NCBI GenBank assembly: GCA_964550025.1
Contig: CAZJYI010000154.1
Span: 1-25,223, forward strand
Reading direction: 5' to 3'
Origin: CAZJYI01 sp964550025
Lineage (GTDB): Bacteria; Verrucomicrobiota; Kiritimatiellia; UBA8416; CAYOBW01
DNA: 25,223 nt
A program made the position numbers and the translations under genes. Of the stretch, positions 22,672 to 25,223 are shown one piece after another. The notes beneath the pieces were generated by a model. The model saw nothing but the letters and a program-made list of their open reading frames with translations. It was not told the origin of the DNA and made no database searches. Every line of letters begins with the position of its first letter. Position 1 is the stretch's first letter.

Positions 22672-24066
22672 CTATGGCTCGGAACGGCTGCGAACGATGT
22701 CGAGCAGGCGACGAAGCTGGCCGACCATGTAGAGAGGGAGCGACAGCAAGAGGAGTCGCACCCGCTCGGAGCCGGCGGCGCATCTGGCCTGGTGCTCGAC
22801 CCACTGCGCACTCGGCGGGTTGAGGTCGAAGCGTACGGCGATATCGGCGTTCTTCGCGAGTGCAAATTGGAAGACCGAACGGAGAGTACCGCTCTTTCCG
22901 GCTTTGACTTCGATCGGCACGATCAGGTCTCCTTGCGATAGAACGTAGTCCACTTCGGCATTGGTGGACTTGCCCTCGCGCAGCCAATAGCAGAGCCGGG
23001 GCGGCTCGAACACCTCGAAGGACTGGAGCAGGTGTTGACCGATGAACTGCTCCGCCACCGCACCCTCGTTAACAAGGGCCCGGTCGGACAAGCGCGAAAA
23101 CGCGAGCCAGTCTAGTCCGCAGTGCCGATTCAGGAGCCCCACGTCAAGAAAAAGCGGCTTGTAGGTGAACGCGTCAGCCTCCGCGAAGAGCGGCAGGCCA
23201 TTGCAGGCGCTGTGGAAGACTCGGCTCATCACCCTGGCCTTCGAAAGGAGCTCGGCAGCGTGGCGTAGCTCGCGTGCTGCGTCGTCGCGGGAGATGGCCG
23301 AGTACTTCATCTTTCGCCCCACACTGCGGGGCACGTAATCAAAGACGGTGTGCAGCCGGGCCAGCGCCTTGCCGGACGCGTACTTCGGGAAATCGTCCAC
23401 GTAAGTGTTCAGGATGAGAGACTGAATGGGAGCGACATCAGCAAGCTGCATATCGTCGAGATAGGCCGCAGCGGCTTCCGGCATGCCCCCGACGAAGAGG
23501 AATTCGCGCAGACGGTCGACGAGTTTTCGATGAGCTGTGCCGGCAAACGGGTCTTCCCATTCGTACTCACGCACTAATCCTTCAAGTGCCGGGTCTCTCG
23601 CCAGCAGGTATTCCTCGAACGTCAACGGCCCCATGTGCATGTACTGGATTCTGCCCACCGGCATCGAGAACGTGTGCTCCGACAACGCGAGCTCCAGCAG
23701 GGAACCGGCGGCCACGACCGGCAGATTCGGCCGCTCCTCATGGAAATACCGTAGCGCGGGGAGGGCGCTGGGCGTTGACTGAATCTCATCCAGAAAGAGA
23801 ATCTCCGTCCCGTCGTCACGGATAGGACACCCAAGCAGACCGCTGATCTCACGCAGGATCACGTCAATGTCCAGTGTAGCGAACGTCTTATCCAGTAACG
23901 TGTGCTTTTCCAGGTTCACCTCGTGAAGGAGACATCCCGAACAGGAGGCGAAACTCCGCACCAGAGTTGATTTGCCTACCTGTCGCGCACCGCGGATTAC
24001 TAACGGTCGACGCCTCCCACCCTTTAGCCACCGCGCCAAGTGTCCCAATGAACGGCGTTCGAGCAT
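22672..24066 (-). CDS. DUF4143-type AAA ATPase
   Basis: A 464-aa protein from ATG 24066 (a GTG at 24072 is an alternative), preceded by AAGGAAGGGG. The N-terminal half is an AAA ATPase domain with Walker A GARQVGKS (26-33), Walker B LFLDEIQS and sensor-like VVAAGSLLELAL. The C-terminal half is DUF4143, with WLREGKSTNAEVDYVLSQGDLIVPIEVKAGKSG. That segment is PD-(D/E)XK-nuclease-like: the EVDYV...IPIEVKAGK pattern carries the Asp, Glu and Lys. The biological role of the family is poorly known; links to mobile elements, toxins and defence have been suggested. A promoter and 30-bp palindrome directly upstream suggest autoregulation. The gene is an isolated unit in a repeat-rich area. Confidence 0.88.
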   Translation of the reverse strand: MLERRSLGHLARWLKGGRRRPLVIRGARQVGKSTLVRSFASCSGCLLHEVNLEKHTLLDKTFATLDIDVILREISGLLGCPIRDDGTEILFLDEIQSTPSALPALRYFHEERPNLPVVAAGSLLELALSEHTFSMPVGRIQYMHMGPLTFEEYLLARDPALEGLVREYEWEDPFAGTAHRKLVDRLREFLFVGGMPEAAAAYLDDMQLADVAPIQSLILNTYVDDFPKYASGKALARLHTVFDYVPRSVGRKMKYSAISRDDAARELRHAAELLSKARVMSRVFHSACNGLPLFAEADAFTYKPLFLDVGLLNRHCGLDWLAFSRLSDRALVNEGAVAEQFIGQHLLQSFEVFEPPRLCYWLREGKSTNAEVDYVLSQGDLIVPIEVKAGKSGTLRSVFQFALAKNADIAVRFDLNPPSAQWVEHQARCAAGSERVRLLLLSLPLYMVGQLRRLLDIVRSRSEP

Positions 24067-24090
24067 GGCCACCCCTTCCTTTTACGATTT

Positions 24091-24120
24091 GCGCATCAAA
24101 ATGACCGCATTTTAATGCGC
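24091..24120. promoter_or_regulatory. 30-bp palindromic operator candidate for the DUF4143 ATPase
   Basis: GCGCATCAAAATG (24091-24103) and CATTTTAATGCGC (24108-24120) are inverted copies with one mismatch around ACCG. It lies 25-54 bp upstream of the ATPase ATG and immediately downstream of its promoter candidate, where a dimeric repressor would block the start of transcription. Confidence 0.6.
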
Positions 24121-24127
24121 GACGCCC

Positions 24128-24155
24128 ACTATAATGAGGTTTATAGCAGATGCAA
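24128..24155 (-). promoter_or_regulatory. Promoter candidate for the DUF4143 ATPase
   Basis: On the minus strand TTGCAT (24150-24155) and TATAGT (24128-24133) are separated by 16 nt, placing the start near 24121, right at the edge of the palindrome. On the plus strand TATAAT (24130-24135) has no clear -35. Confidence 0.45.
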
Positions 24156-24437
24156 GGGTGTTTTTGCCCGAGCTTGCGATTCAGCTTCTGGCGCTCGTCC
24201 GCGTAGACGCTTGTCGTTCTTGAGTTTGGCCTGCAAAGCAGCGAGCTGCTTGCAGACAGCGGAACCGTTGCCGACGTTGTGCAACTCGCCCGCCCTCGCA
24301 CAGGACAAGCTCCCTGTAACCGCGGAGTGAGTGCGGGAGTCGCGGGAGCCCTCCAGCGCGACCGCGCAACCGCCATTCTCAAAGTCCGACCCCGGGAAGC
24401 CCATGAGTGTAGTTCTGATCCCGCAACTTCGTTTGGA

Positions 24438-24525
24438 ACTTCGTTCTGAACTTGATTCCGAGCCGGGTGCGCGCCCGGCGGGAGGGAGGAGAGAAAGAAG
24501 TTCCGAACGAGGTTCAGAACGAGGT
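24438..24525. repeat. Large hairpin repeat (TTCGTTCTGAAC family) near the transposase relic
   Basis: Outer arms 24438-24461 and 24499-24525 are inverted copies agreeing at about 19 of 24 positions (core TCGTTCTGAAC). An inner hairpin GCCGGG (24462-24467) / CCCGGC (24474-24479) lies in the loop. Long frames across this stretch are artefacts of the repeats. It may be a REP/BIME-like substrate of the adjacent Y1 transposase. Confidence 0.55.
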
Positions 24526-24633
24526 TTGCCGGCTACTGTCGGGGTCGGGTTCTGAAACTGCCTTTTCCAGAGGGACGGGGACGTCCTGTTCAACATACTC
24601 CCTTGGCACGTCTTACAGTCTTTTTGCCACACA

Positions 24634-25195
24634 TCAGCGTCTGCGCCCTGACTTGCGACGCTGCCGGGAACCAGTGCGCTTGATGCTCTCTGCGAAGGTA
24701 TCGCTGCCGATGACTCTCCGGTGCCGGTGGGCCTCCATCCACTCGTCGTCTTCTGTGCTCATGAGCATGCGGCCATACCGCTGCCGGTCACGCTGTGTCA
24801 TGCGGCTGGCCGCTGCGTGCATGTTGGCGTCGGTCAGACCGTCCGGCGTTCCTCTGACGTAGAAGGCGGCGCTTGACCACTGGTACTCCCATGGGACGTC
24901 CACCATGCCGGCTCGAAGCGGATTGCGCTCGATGTATCGGCCGCAACGGCCAAGGTACTCCCCAATCTCCACTGGCTTGCTGTCGTAGCGGCCCGCCCAG
25001 AACACACCGAAACTACCGTGCCGGCGGTGGTGGTACTGCGCATGGCACTGCTGGATTCCCGCGGCAAACGGTCGCAGGCGTGTCAAACGCTGCCTCTACG
25101 AGAAGATGGTAGTGCGTGTCCATCCACGCCCAGTGATACACCCGCACGTCACAGGTCAGCTTGGGGCTCTTAGGGGTCAGCCCTTGAATTAAAAG
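24634..25195 (-). pseudogene. REP-associated tyrosine transposase (RAYT, Y1/HUH), frameshifted
   Basis: The N-terminal part (25195 to about 25085) reads GLTPKSPKLTCDVRVYHWAWMDTHYHLLVE, where HYH at 25106-25114 is the HUH metal-binding motif. The reading frame then shifts by one base near 25086 and continues in a second frame as LRPFAAGIQQCHAQYHHRRHGSFGVFWAGRY, then GRYIERNPLRAGMVDVPWEYQWSSA and a C-terminal part ending in an Arg-rich tail. The order of segments is that of full RAYT proteins (...LLVE, HRRHG, RY..ERNPLRAG, WSS). The start of the protein is missing: a TAA lies in frame at 25196-25198. A real gene would encode about 220 aa; this one is broken by frameshift and 5' loss. No clear catalytic tyrosine can be assigned. 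Confidence 0.7.
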
Positions 25196-25223
25196 TTAGC
25201 GATTCGTCGCGAAGGGTCTTGAG

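Noticed and set aside
24141..24632. Minus-strand frame of 163 codons across the repeat-rich region
   Set aside because: It runs through the hairpin repeat and the ATPase promoter, is rich in Ser/Arg, and has no ribosome binding site or domain.
1..25223. tRNA, rRNA or riboswitch
   Set aside because: No cloverleaf, conserved rRNA block or recognisable riboswitch core was seen by eye; a covariance-model scan would be needed to exclude small ones.

Overview
The window looks like chromosomal DNA of a GC-rich bacterium of the PVC group (Kiritimatiellota/Lentisphaerota- or Planctomycete-like). The reasons are Tat-exported sulfatases, an SHD1-domain protein, a large beta-propeller/CxxCH/SUMF1 fusion, DUF4349 and YfiM-like lipoproteins, and many short hairpin-type intergenic repeats. 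The assignment is by gene-family flavour only; there is no rRNA or tRNA in the window.

Layout. 183-1169 encodes a DUF1848 protein. 1446-2042 is a tyrosine recombinase relic that has lost the middle of its catalytic domain. 2237-6123 is the most unusual part: a run of compact, mostly unrecognised plus-strand genes separated by 59-79 bp imperfect palindromes. The best of these begin with CAAC and end with GTTG/GTTA, and sit exactly at the gene borders. I read this as an integron-type gene cassette array with seven cassettes. They carry an NTF2-like small protein, two small membrane proteins, a gene-less cassette, an unknown 209-aa protein, a zinc-ribbon-like peptide overlapping a PliI-type lysozyme inhibitor, and a membrane-anchored C39-type cysteine peptidase. 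The integrase relic reads in the same direction as the cassettes.

6074-9579 is on the minus strand: an operon of a DUF4349 lipoprotein, a YfiM-like lipoprotein and a DUF218 (ElyC/SanA/YdcF) membrane protein, then an L7/L12-like-domain membrane protein followed by a Tat-exported beta-propeller protein. 9819-11321 is a Tat-exported sulfatase, convergent with an M29 aminopeptidase and a B12-binding-type radical SAM protein on the minus strand. 14290-20552 is a three-gene plus-strand operon: the 1104-aa propeller/HZS-alpha-like/CxxCH/SUMF1 fusion, an SHD1-containing exported protein, and a second sulfatase. 20561-22203 (minus) holds pilT and a tandem ACT-domain protein. 22672-24066 (minus) is a DUF4143-type AAA ATPase with a 30-bp palindromic operator candidate at its promoter. 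The right end carries a frameshifted REP-associated (Y1/HUH) transposase pseudogene and a large inverted repeat.

Functionally, the flanks point to a polysaccharide-degrading, surface-oriented lifestyle: sulfated glycan hydrolysis, envelope lipoproteins and twitching motility. The cassette array adds secreted or membrane-associated accessory functions, including an anti-lysozyme defence.
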